DNA of 64,000 bases from Delphinus delphis. Taxonomy: Eukaryota > Chordata > Mammalia > Artiodactyla > Delphinidae. Below are positions 11,081 through 23,266 of this stretch, piece by piece. The notes beneath the pieces are model-generated. The model saw nothing but the letters and a program-made list of their open reading frames with translations. It was not told the origin of the DNA and did not search any database. Numbering within the stretch: position 1 is the first letter of the stretch; every line of letters begins with the position of its first letter. The position numbers were made by a program, and so were the translations under genes. Location of the stretch: assembly GCF_949987515.2 (NCBI RefSeq), contig NC_082684.1, positions 157,185,356-157,249,355 of the forward strand, read 5' to 3'.

Positions 11081-11325
11081 ATATATTTTTGTTGCAGTCT
11101 AGATGATGTCCAATATTATGCAAGTTTCAGGTGTACAACAGTGATTTGCAATTTTTAAAGGTTATACTCCATTTATAGTTATTATAAAAGATTGGCCAAA
11201 TTCCCTGTGCTGTATAATATATCCTTGTAGCTTATTTATTTTATACAGAGTAGTTTGTATTTCTTAATCTCCTACCCCTATTCTGCCCCTCCCCGCTAGA
11301 ATGTATATTTTTATTGTGTGACTCA
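11081..11325 (-). mobile_element. Old L1 3' UTR fragment
   Basis: Antisense L1 3' end: TTTCAGGTGTACAACAGTG, GTTATACTCCATTTATAG, TTCCCTGTGCTGTATAATAT, ATCCTTGTAGCTTATTTATT, CAGAGTAGTTTGTATTTC and CCCCTATTCTGCCCCTCCC. Same L1 type as 3841-4378 and 61735-61880. Confidence 0.8.
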
Positions 11326-12109
11326 TGAGTTTCTTTTCTTAAAAAAAAGATGCATGGTGTTGTGATATCCTGGTCCCAGGGTTGCCTTTCTGAGTCACAG
11401 TGTAGCCTCTGCCACCTGTATCCTGACTTCACACCTAAACTTCTCTGAGCAGAGACCACCTGGAGCTTTTGCTCCAACTTGTACTCCTGGGGGTTAGTTA
11501 TAATGACAAACCGTGTGCACCGTGAGAATAGAGGGAAAGACGAATGTGTATATTCTACCACTGGTTTACCTTCTGGGAGGATGTTTACCTCTGGATTTTC
11601 AAGGAAGAGGCCACAAAGGGAGTATGGAGCCCAAGCAATCCTCAGCTCTTCAAGACCTTTATTTCCCTATTCATAAAAAGTTTGGGCATCTTTTTCCCTT
11701 GGACTTCTCTTGTCTCAAAAGATTTGAGCATGTCTCTGTAGTTTGATGGAGTTCCTTGGAGATTGGTAGGATATAAACATGAAGAACTGGAATTTGTCAG
11801 AACAGGAAAAGTGCATCCGTCACCTTCAATAGCAGGTCAGCTCAGGCTTACGTTGTAGGTCATCACCCAAGTGAATCCATCAGGAAAGATTTGCATCCTC
11901 ACAAGATACAGGAATTTGCAGAGTGAATCATTCTTCCCTAATGTTTCGGTAGCACTTGCCGTGATGGACTAAATTCTTTTTCTCTAACTATTTATTGTCT
12001 TGACTTCCATAACATATATTTGCCTAATTTTCCTACTATATCATAGGCCCTTTTTTTCTAAGCTCTTTTACTGGATCCTTCTTTCTACAAAACCTATACA
12101 TAGATCAGG
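11326..12109. other. Unassigned sequence
   Basis: Open frames of 65-106 codons overlap on both strands between 11241 and 11746. None shows a recognisable domain, and the 106-codon one runs through L1 sequence. No gene called. Confidence 0.4.
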
Positions 12110-13025
12110 GTTTACCAGACCCTGTCCTCAGCCCTCCTCTCGTTCTGCCCACTCCTCCTGTGTGATCTCATCCAGTTGCACAGTTTCAAATGCAATTCAT
12201 GTATCAATGATGTACCTCCACAGCCGAGATCACTCCACTGAGTTCTGTCTTCTTTCATCCAACTTGTACTTAGCAACTTCTTCTCGATACAAATGAGCAT
12301 ATCAAAATTAACATGGCCAAGGGACAACCACTGGCTTCTATTTTCTCTCCCTCAAACCCCCAATCCTCTCCAAAATATTCTCCAATCCAACCACTGCTCA
12401 CATTCTCCACTCTTATACCCTAGTGCAAACCACCGGCATCTCTCACCTGGATCAATGCAATCATCTTTGAATTGTCGCTCTGTCAACAAAGTATTTCTAA
12501 AGCTTTCAGTTCTTTGCTTCCCATTATACTTGGGGTGAAATACAACCCTTATTGAAACCCACAAGACCTCCAAATCCTGGCCATCACCTTCCACCACCCC
12601 TTGCCTCACCTACAGCACAATTGTCACACCGACCTCACTTCCGCCACACAACACTTCCGGTGTGTTTTGATGAAAAGGTCTTTTTGCCTGTTTTCCTTTG
12701 TGTTCATGACACTCGTTCCCCAAATCTTTGTATGGTGCCCCTCAGTTATCATTACGGTCCCAACTCCAGTGATCCCTCCTCAAAAGGCCTTCATAACCTG
12801 CTCAAACAGCCCCACCTCCTGTCAACCAAATAATACATTTACCTTTTTTATCTTATTCATACTGTCTATTCCTGAAATTAACTTGTTTGTTACATGCCTA
12901 TTATCTGTTCTTAATGGCTAGAATATATGCCCCTTGCAGGCAATGACTCTGTTTTGTTCATCACTGTATCCCTGGAACCTAGAAACGTACCTGACACAGA
13001 GAAAAGCTAAATAAACACTTGTGGG
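12110..13025 (+). mobile_element. LINE-2 (L2), long 3' fragment
   Basis: About 0.9 kb of L2 in sense orientation. Landmarks are ATCAAAATTAACATGGCCAA, CACCTGGATCAATGCAATC, CATTATACTTGGGGTGAAAT, CACAAGACCTCCAAATCCTG, CTCAAAAGGCCTTCATAACC, AGGCAATGACTCTGTTTTG, CACTGTATCCCTGGAACC and the tail AGCTAAATAAACACTTG. The pyrimidine-rich open frames of up to 106 codons here are decayed L2 sequence, not a gene. Confidence 0.75.
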
Positions 13026-13291
13026 CTGGCTAATCCAAACAGAAGGGAAAACCCATGAAAAGTTAAATGCTTTCTAATAAGCCATCTACTTGGCTCTGTC
13101 GTGTGCCTGCCGGCCAACAGAGTATCTTTATCCATCTTGAGATCTGCAGAGAATCCCAAATTGCCCTTCAATGATTTTAAAGCCCATATATGAACTATTC
13201 AGGTGAACTTCTGTTTCTGGGTAGCTTGCTTCAAATTCTGGTATGTCATGCAATTCTGCTTTCACATTTTTGGTTACCTCTTAGACCCAAT
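13026..13291. other. Unassigned spacer
   Basis: Spacer between the L2 fragment and the small L1 insertion; nothing recognised. Confidence 0.4.
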
Positions 13292-13400
13292 GATGCCAGA
13301 ATTCTTTTTTTTTTTTTTTTTTAACAGTAGGTCCTTGTTGGTTATCTGTTTTAAATATAGCAGTGTGTATAGGGATTGGGAGTTTGGGATGCCAGAATTC
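13292..13400 (-). mobile_element. Very short L1 insertion with 5' inversion and TSD
   Basis: The TSD is GATGCCAGAATTC (13292-13304 and 13388-13400, perfect 13 bp). Between the copies is a T-tract and antisense L1 3' UTR (ACAGTAGGTCCTTGTTGG, TTTAAATATAGCAGTGTGTA) to about 13369. Then 18 nt (GGGATTGGGAGTTTGGG region) match the next upstream piece of L1, but in sense orientation. This is the structure expected from twin priming. Confidence 0.75.
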
Positions 13401-15755
13401 CTAAGCAACTTAATCAAGAACAGAATGAGTCATTGTGAATGAATCGAACTAGCACCAAAAGGAAATAAGGGCATAGATGCTTTCAGAGCAATGGGATCAA
13501 TACAGGACTCTTCTTCCAGGCAGTGTTTACATGGTGATTAAAAATGTAACCCCTCCCAAAATATTAAACATCTTTTGGCCACTAGAAAAGATGAAATTTC
13601 CTTCAAGAGTAACCTTTAAAATTGAAGCAACTCTCTGAAGCTCATTTTTTTTTTTTGCATTTACACCACTATTATTTTGTCTATAATTACTTTGTTATTA
13701 CCCACATCATCAGAATTATCACTGGTAAGAGAAATTTCCATCTGGAAAAACAAAGCAAGCACGCAATACAGTGACCAATATTGACCTGAAATATAAAACA
13801 AGATGGTAGCTGAATGATAACTAATTAGAGACAAGCCATCAGAATTAGGGAGCCCTGCTAGTTAGACATATTCAGCTTCAAAAGGAAAAAAAAGGTGTGA
13901 ACTAAGAGGGAAAAAAATCTCAGAATCTACATTGCATCGTTCCGCAGTTCCGCGATTAAATGAAATTCACACCAATTGAGATCAAGGATGCCTGTAGGCT
14001 GACACAATAAAAGAAGGTTATATGTGCCCCTACGACGTGCTGACAGAATTACAATCATTTCACTGCTAGAAGGACAGGGAATTTTTGATGAGTTCTTATA
14101 AGCGATATCTTTTAATCATAGGGAAGATGACTTCTCCAAAATATAAAAGAGTGCATGTTAAAATGCTGTTTTTTTTTTTGCATCGCCATGCTTATATTTT
14201 AATTGACAAATAATTATGTTGGCTTAGCCCTACAATGTGCTCATCCTTTTCTCATTCCCACACCATACAAACATAAACATATAAAAAGTCATATAAAACA
14301 TAAGAAACTCTATCTTATTGAAAATATAGCTTATATTACAAAGGGGTTTTATTTCCACCATATAAAAGATTCATCACTGGGTGACTTTATAAATAGCTCT
14401 TCTGTGTTTTTAATTGTTTGCTTAGAGATTATTATTAGACCTAGATAATAAAAAGAAGGAAATTTAAAGTTCACATTCCAGAAGCCATAACCAATTGAAG
14501 AGCTATCAGAAATAAAAATAAAGCCTCTCTAAAATCATTAAAGATGTTGATAGGAAAGTAAGTTAACATTTTAAGAATTTTATGAATCATTTTAAAGAAC
14601 AAAAACATGATATAAAACGGGACATTGGTAGTTAACCAAAAGCCATGAAGGAAAGAAAATAGGCCCTTTGCTTTTTCAGTAACTGGAACAAAATAATCCT
14701 TGTTAAACACCATCTCCATAGAATTTTCAACCCTCTAGCCTCCAACCCATAAGCTAGATGATCAAATTGCATATAAGAAATAAGTTTACATATATCAAAA
14801 CTCTTTGGTCAGTATTCAGTAACCTCCTTTTACTTTCAAATTGCTAAATTATGTTCTTAGACAAAGGTGATTTTCTATTCTTTTATGAAAGCAGCTTTTT
14901 CAATGTCTACTGCTTACTACATTTATAACAAAAAGGCTTAAATCATCATTCTCTTTATTAATCTATGTTACGTAACACTGTGGGTTCAGATAGCGGGTAT
15001 AAATCACCGTCATGTTGTTCTCTGAAACCAAACATAACTAACACATTAGCCAAAAAACTCTGGTAGAAAACTTGGGGCCTGGGACTATATTTTGGTTCCA
15101 TTACAAAACCATCATTTTCCTTAGCAGTGAAATAATTCATCCATCTGCTTGTCTTAAGGAGTTGCTATAAGGATAAGACAAGCTGAGTTGTCTGAAAACT
15201 CTCTGAGAAGTATAAATAGCTGTACACACAGCCAATAGAAATAATGATATAACACTAGTATGTCATTTGCATTTATCAGCCACAGATGATTAGAAAGTTA
15301 CCCCATGGTGTCCCTGAAAGATTAAACCTCTGGCAGGACCTTCTGAAATGTCCCCATCTGAGGTAAAGGGTTACTTACTTCTCTTCCATGTGACCTGTTC
15401 TTTTGATACCAGCAAGAGTTGATACAGTTCAGATATAGTTTGCTCTGTACTTTAAAAAACAAACTTTTCCCCATTAGTTAGAAAAATTCTACTTGAACAT
15501 CAACAGAAATCATTTGGAAGGAAACAAGAATATACCAAGCTGATTTTCCTAGCTGACCCACAGATATCATCATGGATAAAAATTCTATCACCCGCGGCAC
15601 TCGAGAGCAATTTTGATCAATGATGTTCTACTACTATTCAAAAGGTCAAGTGGTTCGTGAAAGTTCCATCATAGTATCTACGCTTACGCTTTGTAAAAGT
15701 TTTGAGACGGATCACTTAAAAACTAATTCCTTCTTGTTATGGTTACTGTTGTGTT
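13401..15755. other. Unassigned AT-rich sequence, about 2.35 kb
   Basis: T-tracts at about 13647-13657 and 14168-14179. A TATA-like AAGTATAAATAGCTG at 15210-15224 has no supported transcript. Small frames (14203-14448 +, 14471-14719 -) are AT-biased with no domain. No named repeats, so this is a candidate for conserved non-coding DNA that needs alignment to show. Confidence 0.4.
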
Positions 15756-15790
15756 AGTAACACTAACTAATTGGGTCAGTTAGTGTTACT
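15756..15790. repeat. Perfect 13-bp inverted repeat
   Basis: AGTAACACTAACT (15756-15768), a 9-nt loop, then AGTTAGTGTTACT (15778-15790). A second palindrome, GTGTTAGTAACAC (15751-15763), overlaps the left arm. There is no T-run after it and no gene beside it to suggest a terminator. Confidence 0.9.
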
Positions 15791-17349
15791 TTCAGTTTAT
15801 TGCCATGCTCTTGTCCCTGTCTTCATTTGAACGCCAGGTGGGCACCATATCTGAGTATCAGAGAGCAAAGTGGTCAGTGCCGACCAAAGCACGGGCAAAG
15901 ATGACCTGTTGCTGGAGTAGTCCTATCCACGGCAACGTTTTTTTACTTTTTTTGTTTTTATTACCACACCCAAAGTTTGTACCTAAATCTCATGACCCAG
16001 ATGCTTTAATTACGCTGAACATAACTAATCAATACCAGCAAAATGCTCCCACAATTTAATAGAGCAGATAAAGCCTGGACGTCTGACAGATAAGGATAAA
16101 TCATGCGGGCATGTGAATCACAGTTTTTATCAGAGACTCAGTGGGATCATAATGTATTCTTTCAATCTGCACCAAAGGTAGTAGCAGGAAGCTATTTTAT
16201 AGATTTCTTGGTAATCTGGGCTGATGCTATACCTGTTACAGGACTCTTCCAATAAAATAGAAACACAGCAGGATAAAAAAAAGATACAAATGGTGATTTT
16301 ATAACCGTCAATAAAAGCATGACTCTGTAGTAATGGAAAATTTGTTTATGAATTGTGAAGTATCAGTGGCTCAGTTGGTGTGGTAATAAAATAATTTGTG
16401 TCCTGCCATTGGAACTCTTTTTAGTGTGCCAGGATATACCTTTATTTACTGTTTTTTTTCTTCCCTTTGAGAGAGGAGTCACCAAAGGCAATGAAACTTA
16501 TTAAGAAAATAATGTATCTTAGTCAAATACAGGCACCTAATCAAAACAGCCTCTTGAATGCCTTTTTAAACCACTTTATAGGCCATTACTTTTATTCATG
16601 AAAGAAAATTTCAGGCCATTATGTGAAAAATAAATTTATATTTAGTTCTCTCCTCTCATGCACATGGGAATGAACCATTTTATATATAAAATAGTTAAGC
16701 TCATGCCTCCCAAATTAAGAGCTTTCGCTACTTGTTAAGTCATGTGTTGACCTACAGGAAGCAAAATGCAAAAAGAGCGAATCACCATTTTATGTGATAA
16801 TTTAAGTGGGAAAAAAAAAGAAAAGCAGAGAAAAAGGAATCAGGGTCATTTGAGGGACGAGGGCAGAAATGATATGATACTCTATTTGATCCATCAAAGT
16901 ATGTTCTATCCACAAGATTCATCCCCAATCCTCTCCAAAGGGAATTCTATGCTATTTTATATGGTTCTGTTAGTGTCTTTGTGGATATTAATTGGCTTGG
17001 AAAACTTTCCTCACCCGCACCTCTCCTCAGGGTTCCTAAATTATTATAAATAATGAAAATAATGGCAGAATCCTGTTTCCTAGTGAAGCTATACTGTCAA
17101 ATTCTTGAATTATGATTATTCTCCCCCAGTGACAAGGTGGGTTTGTTTAAATTATATGACTTCATAGTTGGTATTAAAGACAGGGAGATAAGATCTTTAT
17201 TATCTCAAGAATATGGGAAATGAACCCTCAAAGGGAAAAGAAGCCACTTATAAATGATTTCTTGCCTAACAAAACCAATCCAATTTTCTTTAAATTTCTC
17301 AGGTTTTAAATAAACACTCCTGAGAGCCATATTTGAGAAAGTAGGTTCT
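15791..17349. other. Unassigned AT-rich sequence, about 1.55 kb
   Basis: No recognised repeat or gene. Frames of 84 codons (15805-16059) and 95 codons (16766-17053) have no domain signatures. Confidence 0.4.
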
Positions 17350-18175
17350 ATGTTGTTCTTAACAGGAAGCAAAAGAACACTAGGAAATTTGAACCCGAGA
17401 CACATCTATTCTGTCTTCTCTCTTGCCCTTTTGGTGACTTCCCATGAGTCTAGGATGGCTCACCATCATTCTCATGAGATGGAAAAGCTTGGCGTACCCC
17501 TATCAAACCGCATTGCCTTCTGTGGGGCTGGTCAGTGTCACATTCCCGTTAAGCTGTTTGCTCAGCTCTTCTTCTTTCCTGTTGGCAATTCCCCCTCTTC
17601 TTTCGCTGGGCTGGTCTCAGAGTGAGGTTCGCCACTCAGATCCAGCCCGGCCTAGGGCATAGGAACAAGATCAAAAGCCCTGCAGTGCAGCTGTTGGTGT
17701 TTGCAGGGCCCTCAGAAGTGGAGCGGGGGCAGCCCTGCCTTACTGCATCTGCACGATGCACATAGCGTTAAATGTGCAAACAGCACCAGAGTGCAGGCCC
17801 CGTGCTGCTGGCTGCTAACGTTGTCAGGCCAGAACTCACCGGTTCTTGCTCAAGGGAAACCCTTGGTTCGTTTTCCCTGCCTCAATTCATTGAGTGGAAA
17901 AACTGCTTTATGGGGGGCTTGCCATACTCCTGCTGAAAAGTTGGGCTGAAACCTAGCTGTCACAGGAGGGTCTCTTCCAGGAAGCCAACCGAGGTTAGGC
18001 CACCAAACACCAGGCCCTGTGTACCTATTGCTGTGTCCTCCCCGCACTTGGGGAAAGAGCCAGGCCAGCAGGCTTCCCGGAAGCACATGGCAGTGAACTT
18101 GTCACCCCGTGGCAGTGAACCTGAGCACCTTCTGCACCAACTCCGCAGACTTCTTCAGCCCAAACATTTTAAGAA
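17350..18175. other. GC-richer unassigned segment
   Basis: About 0.8 kb with higher GC than the AT-rich flanks and a few CpGs, open in short frames on both strands (17350-17625, 17444-17662 and 17701-17949 on +; 17850-18086 on -). I recognise no protein or repeat family. It could be an exon of a non-coding RNA, an old retrocopy, an LTR, or a regulatory element. No poly(A) tail or TSD was found. Confidence 0.35.
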
Positions 18176-18354
18176 GCAAAGATAAATAATTATTTAAACA
18201 TTCTCATTGATTCTGAGGAAGCCCAACTTTGTTCCAGAATAATTAGTTACTGGAAACTTGATATTGCTTTTGTATGTTGTATGACAGTGGTCAAGGGCTT
18301 CCTTCAACGCTGTGAACTACGTGGTAGCACTAGATCCAAATTATCTGGGCTTCT

Positions 18355-18530
18355 TTCCTGACCTTATTATCTGGCTATGTGACCTATCCTCTCCGTTCCT
18401 CATCTGATCTGTAAAGGAGGAATTATAGCAGTACCTATCCCATAGGGCGATTTGAAGGATTGTTAGAGGTAAAATAGTTACCATAGCTCCCAGCACGTAG
18501 TAAGTGCTCAATAAATGTTAGCTGTTGATT
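18355..18530 (+). repeat. MIR SINE, sense
   Basis: A good MIR match: CTGGCTATGTGACCTATCC, GTTCCTCATCTGATCTGTAA, AGCAGTACCTATCCCATAGG and AGTAAGTGCTCAATAAATG. Confidence 0.85.
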
Positions 18531-18955
18531 CTGCTTGGATGGTGGGGATTATAGCAATCCATAACCTAATTTGAAAAGGACAAAAGCGGTTGTTTTCAGT
18601 CCCACTATAGACATCAAATTACTCACCGGTTACAGACTTATTATTGGCCCTTTCACCTGCCTGAATTTCATCATTTCTTGATATCTTGTTCAGTCCTAAA
18701 AGGATACAATTTAACACAGTCAATTGGATTCAGTCAGGCTGCCTTTCATGAATGGGGGGAGGAAATGTCAGATGGGAAGTACTGGTTTCTAGTCAGAGGC
18801 CCTTGGGACTCGGGTTTACCGCTGAGTAGGACATGTGGCAAAAACGCATTAATAAATAGGAATCATCAAAATTCTATGAAGCTCATAGACTTAGTGTAAT
18901 AAACAAATTTTTAAACATAATTATATTAACTATAGAATACCAGGCAAATACAAGG
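18531..18955. other. Unassigned spacer
   Basis: Nothing recognised. Confidence 0.4.
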
Positions 18956-19003
18956 GACTGTTACCATCTTTTTTTTTTTTTTTTTTTTGACTGTTACCAT
19001 CTT
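18956..19003 (-). mobile_element. Poly(A)-only retrotransposed insertion with TSD
   Basis: GACTGTTACCATCTT occurs at 18956-18970 and again at 18989-19003. The only thing between the copies is an 18-nt T-run. This is the footprint of target-primed reverse transcription in which only the poly(A) tail of the RNA was copied (minus-strand orientation). The source element cannot be known. Confidence 0.85.
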
Positions 19004-19519
19004 CAATAGCATGTTCCTTGCCCACAAGTAATTCGTCTGCTTCCCCCTTGCTTTTTTGAAGCTGCCGTCAACACCCAGTGTCTTGAGAGAGTCCCCATTG
19101 CCAGCACCATCTCTCGGAAACCCCACAAAATGATACCAGAAATGATTACATGAGAGCGCAGGTATAAAGCTGTTAATAAACAATAGGACAGCTTCCTTAG
19201 CTACTAGATCCCTTCCCTAATTCTTGTCTCCACCTACACCTGTTCCCCTATGTAGGGAGAAGGAATGGCACAGAATCTGGAGTGCAAGGATTTTGAGAAG
19301 AAAGGGGCAATGCCAAGGATTAGATCATCCTAGCTGTAGTCAATGTTGAGTGGATGTTCTTGGTTCAAAAAATAGAGAATTCAGAGATAACCATGAGAAG
19401 CTTAAGAGTACCACTGGGGTCTGTTTATCTAAACCTCTTTATCTAACGTAACCTTTGTTAATCATGAGTCCAGTCATGTGATCGGGACTCAAGTGGTCTT
19501 CCTTCTTTTTTTACTGGTT
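19004..19519. other. Unassigned spacer
   Basis: Nothing recognised. Confidence 0.4.
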
Positions 19520-19745
19520 ATAATTTATTGAGAGCCTCCCGTGAGCCAGGCACCATACAAGACACTCTGTATATGCTATTTCTCATCCTCACACTTGCAC
19601 TTGGGGTTACCTATGGTCCTTGGCATAGAGATGAAGGAAGGGCCTTGGAGGGGGTCAACAGCCGCCCAAGCTCACACAGGTGGTGGGTAACAGAGTCTGG
19701 GTTCGAACCTGGGGCACAGAAACCCAAGCTCTTCCCCCTTGCCAC
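19520..19745 (-). repeat. MIR SINE, antisense
   Basis: Reversed MIR order: TTATTGAGAGCCTCCCGTGA, GCCAGGCACCATACAAGACA, ATGCTATTTCTCATCCTCAC, CCCAAGCTCACACAGGTGG, GGGTTCGAACCTGGGGCA. The GGTTCGAACC block is the old tRNA box B. Confidence 0.8.
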
Positions 19746-22160
19746 AGCGCCTCCACTGATGGACTGCTAGCTGTTGTTGGACCCAAATAGTCTTGGTGGG
19801 CAACCATTGCGGGTAACCTGATTGGGTTTCTGCCTGAGATCAGTTTGTGACCCCCTCCCGCAACTGAATTCAGCATCAAATGCACGGTAAGGTAAACCGA
19901 AATCTACCTAGGAAAGCCAGTTGGAGAAAAAAAAAATGAATGCAAATTCTAAAACTATCATTTAAAACCCTGCCGGATGTAAAACAAAAATATTCTGCCT
20001 GGTAACACAGATTAATATAATAATTAAGCCGTGTTAGACACGTAATGTTTTAGTCAGTTTAGTGTGGGTAAAGCACTCCTGCACGGATTGCAACTTCTGC
20101 TCAGAGACTATAAACATTTGCCTTTTATGAGTTTTTAAAAGCATATCTTGTTTTAAATTCAAGACCTTAGTGTCACATACACCTGCATTTGATGAAAAGT
20201 TATTTCTGCACCGTTTGCAAAGAGAAGCCTAACACTGGGTTTTGGCAGAGGTTTGGAAGTAGGGCGAGGTCAATCTTTCAAAGTAGCCAAGTAGATCGAG
20301 CTTGAAATATTAATCATCTGTTTACCCATACTTAATGCATTTTACTGCTGTTCATCTACACAGAAATCTCACTTGGAATTTAACAGCAGTCTATACCCAA
20401 CCATCAAATATTTAGTGTCTGTTTAGGAAAAGTAATCAGTAGAACTCAAAGCTACTATTTGTTCTGTTTGATTAATGTTTACCAAGTGGAAGTTTTGGAA
20501 CAAAATAATACATCAGCATTCCATACCTTCCTCCGTTTATCAATACCGTATCTCCTTCTGATCCTTCTTTGCATAGTCCTTTGAAAGTGGAACACAATGA
20601 ATATTTTCTTGAATTAAATCTTAATTTCTGTAAAGAATTTGCATTTCCCCGCAGTGGCAGATGTATCCTTCTCAAAATTCACTCTAGATAAACTAATAGT
20701 ATATCCACTTCTCACTACATATTTGCTTTCTCTACAGAGTCACTAACCATCATCAGTTTTAGCCAAGAGCAGCATTCCTCCTATTCTTAACACGTGCTGT
20801 AGGTTCAGAGTTTGATGAATGAAATAATGAGCATCCTCGTATGTATAGTGAGGATAATGGAATCCACCCCACCCATTAAACAGGCTGTTTCAATGATTAA
20901 ACAAGTCATAGCCTAGGGAAACATTTAAAATAGTAAAATGACATATAAACATATATTCTTATTACTATTGCCAGCCTTTGAATAGTGGTGCATAGTAAGA
21001 AATATTTGAAAGAAGTTGAAGGGTAGGAAATACCTGTAGGCTCATAAAAATTTGCATAGCTTCAATAACCTTGTTCCGTAAAATAAATTAAACATTGGCT
21101 TGGTTTTCTCAAAGCCTGAATTGACAAACTGAAAACAAAGAAATGCCCTTATTTTCTCCTCTCAACTCTGACTCAGAGCCCAGCTCTCTTAACAGAAATG
21201 TTTTTCTAATTAAATGTTATTTTTTCAAGAATAGCATTTTGTAGCCTATTGCTTAAAAGGCATCAGTGTAACCAGTTTCAAAGGGGAAGAATTCTGCTGT
21301 GTATGAACCATGAATGACACCTGATTTACGACAAGCAGCCATCCAATGATGACCAGAAAAATTAAGAATAACTTGTATGAGTGAATCGAAAGTGCTCACT
21401 CTATGTCCAGAAGCAAGCTTTAGCATATCTTTTTATAATAACTATCTTGATTATCTTGACTTGGGCAAGGTGAAGGCAGCAGTGAGATTTTGGGACTGGA
21501 CAAGCTAAGGGATAATGAAGCAAGGCACTTCCTGTTCTGACCGGGAAATGATCATTCTCTTCCTCCATGGTGGGTCCTGATATTAATGTGATTTCGATTC
21601 TTCTAAAAGGAAATGCTATAGTGTTAACTGCAAAATTGATTCCTTCCTCATAAATCTTTATGCACTATGATATTCATGGGTTTTGTCTTTTCTCTGAATT
21701 TTAATTCAATGGTATCTATGAGGAACAGGACCTTAGATCCAGTTGTCGTCAACTGAAAGCACTAAACATTCCCTAATTTTTTTTTTTTTTTTTTATGCGA
21801 CCATGGGCCTGTGTCTGTGCTTTCCTCAGGATGGCTGTTCTTAGAGTTGTTACAATGGAAAGCATTCCACGATGAGTATATAAAAATGAGTATCGCTGTC
21901 TCAAAAAAAGGTCAAATATTTCTTGACTTTTGGTAAGCTGAAATAAGAGAGATTTTGGTCTAAAAGATTTTCTAAGCAATGTCCCCAGCATCCTGGAAAG
22001 GAAATTCTCAGTGGCTACTCAAACAGCTCCAGTAAAAGAGAGAGGATTGGTCTGAGACTGGTAAAGACAGCGTTTGTGCAAGTGTGTCTTCAGCTCTTAG
22101 TTAATTATTATTTGAATAATGTTTGAGCTGCTGGAAATTCTTCCAGAAATTCCAAACAAC
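19746..22160. other. Unassigned AT-rich sequence, about 2.4 kb
   Basis: A T18 run at 21777-21794 has no duplication around it. 19980-20700 contains no repeat I know and no long frame. No gene found. Confidence 0.4.
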
Positions 22161-23266
22161 TCACCAATTAGCACTTACCTTGAAATGTGAGCCGCTTCTC
22201 TGAAGCTTACTTAAGCCATCTAAAGTACTGCTACATCTTATGTAGTCCCTCGTTTTTTTAAAAGCAAAAAACCTGACTTCTAACCTGGGAAAGAAAATTA
22301 ATGACATTAGGGAGGATACCAGAATCGAGCTTAGAGAACTCAGGGAAGCACCACCAGTGTGTCTTTCTGGGAGGAAGAGAGAGAGAATTCTAAAGGAGGA
22401 GAAAATTAAAAGCAGTAACACATGTTCCACCAACAGCCAATACATTTGAAAATGATTTATTATAATTACTTAAACTCACATCTCATTGGCAGTATTCTTC
22501 ACATCTTGGTCGGATAGTTGCTCTAAATACCATTGGAAGGGTAGTGAGAAGACTAAGGGTTGTTTTTTTCTTTTTAAAGCAAACACGATATTTGATTTTT
22601 AGAGGACCAGTAACATCACCTGTCGATCTGTTAAAGCAATGTAGAATCAATACATTGATATATTCAGTAAATGAAAATCTGCATTCCTTCCATTTGTGTC
22701 CCAAGCTCAGCGCCAGGATGGCTGACTTAGCACTGCAGAAAAATCAAGGCCCCATCCTTGAACTTTACAACCATGGTAGATCACCTCGTCTCTGTGTATG
22801 TTCACTATAAGTTCTATCCCTTTTATTTTGAGTGAAAACAAATGAAAAACAAAGATAAAAATGTCTGGATAGTAATGGTGACATGCTTTTAACCCCAGGG
22901 CCATCTCTTCTAGGATGTACAAATTTGCGGGAGTCATTTCACCTCTCCGGAGGCCTCAACTGCCTCAACTAAAAGTTGGATTTATCGTTTAATCATGGAT
23001 TGTTTAACTCCTTTGTACTTTAAAAGTGCAAGGTTACACTACAACCTTAATTATGCGGATTTACACTCTTCAGCGTGATGTTCATACTGAAAAGGTATTA
23101 ATTGTTCATATCTTTCTCTCAAATCCTTCCCTCCTGTAGATGTTTCTAGCCCATAAGTTTCTGTATAAATGGCTCCACATGGCCCTATGGAGTTGATTTA
23201 ATGGTTGATTCTGTCGGGATATTTATAAGTGACAATGATTTTGATATAAATTCAGAAAGCTCTGAA
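22161..23266. other. Unassigned sequence
   Basis: Overlapping 70-94 codon frames on both strands (22161-22937), none with a domain. No repeat named. Confidence 0.4.

Noticed and set aside
12552..12921. Overlapping pyrimidine-rich frames that look protein-like
   Set aside because: They lie in a decayed L2 element.
15210..15224. TATA-box-like AAGTATAAATAGCTG as a promoter
   Set aside because: No transcript, start site or downstream frame to support it; AT-rich context.
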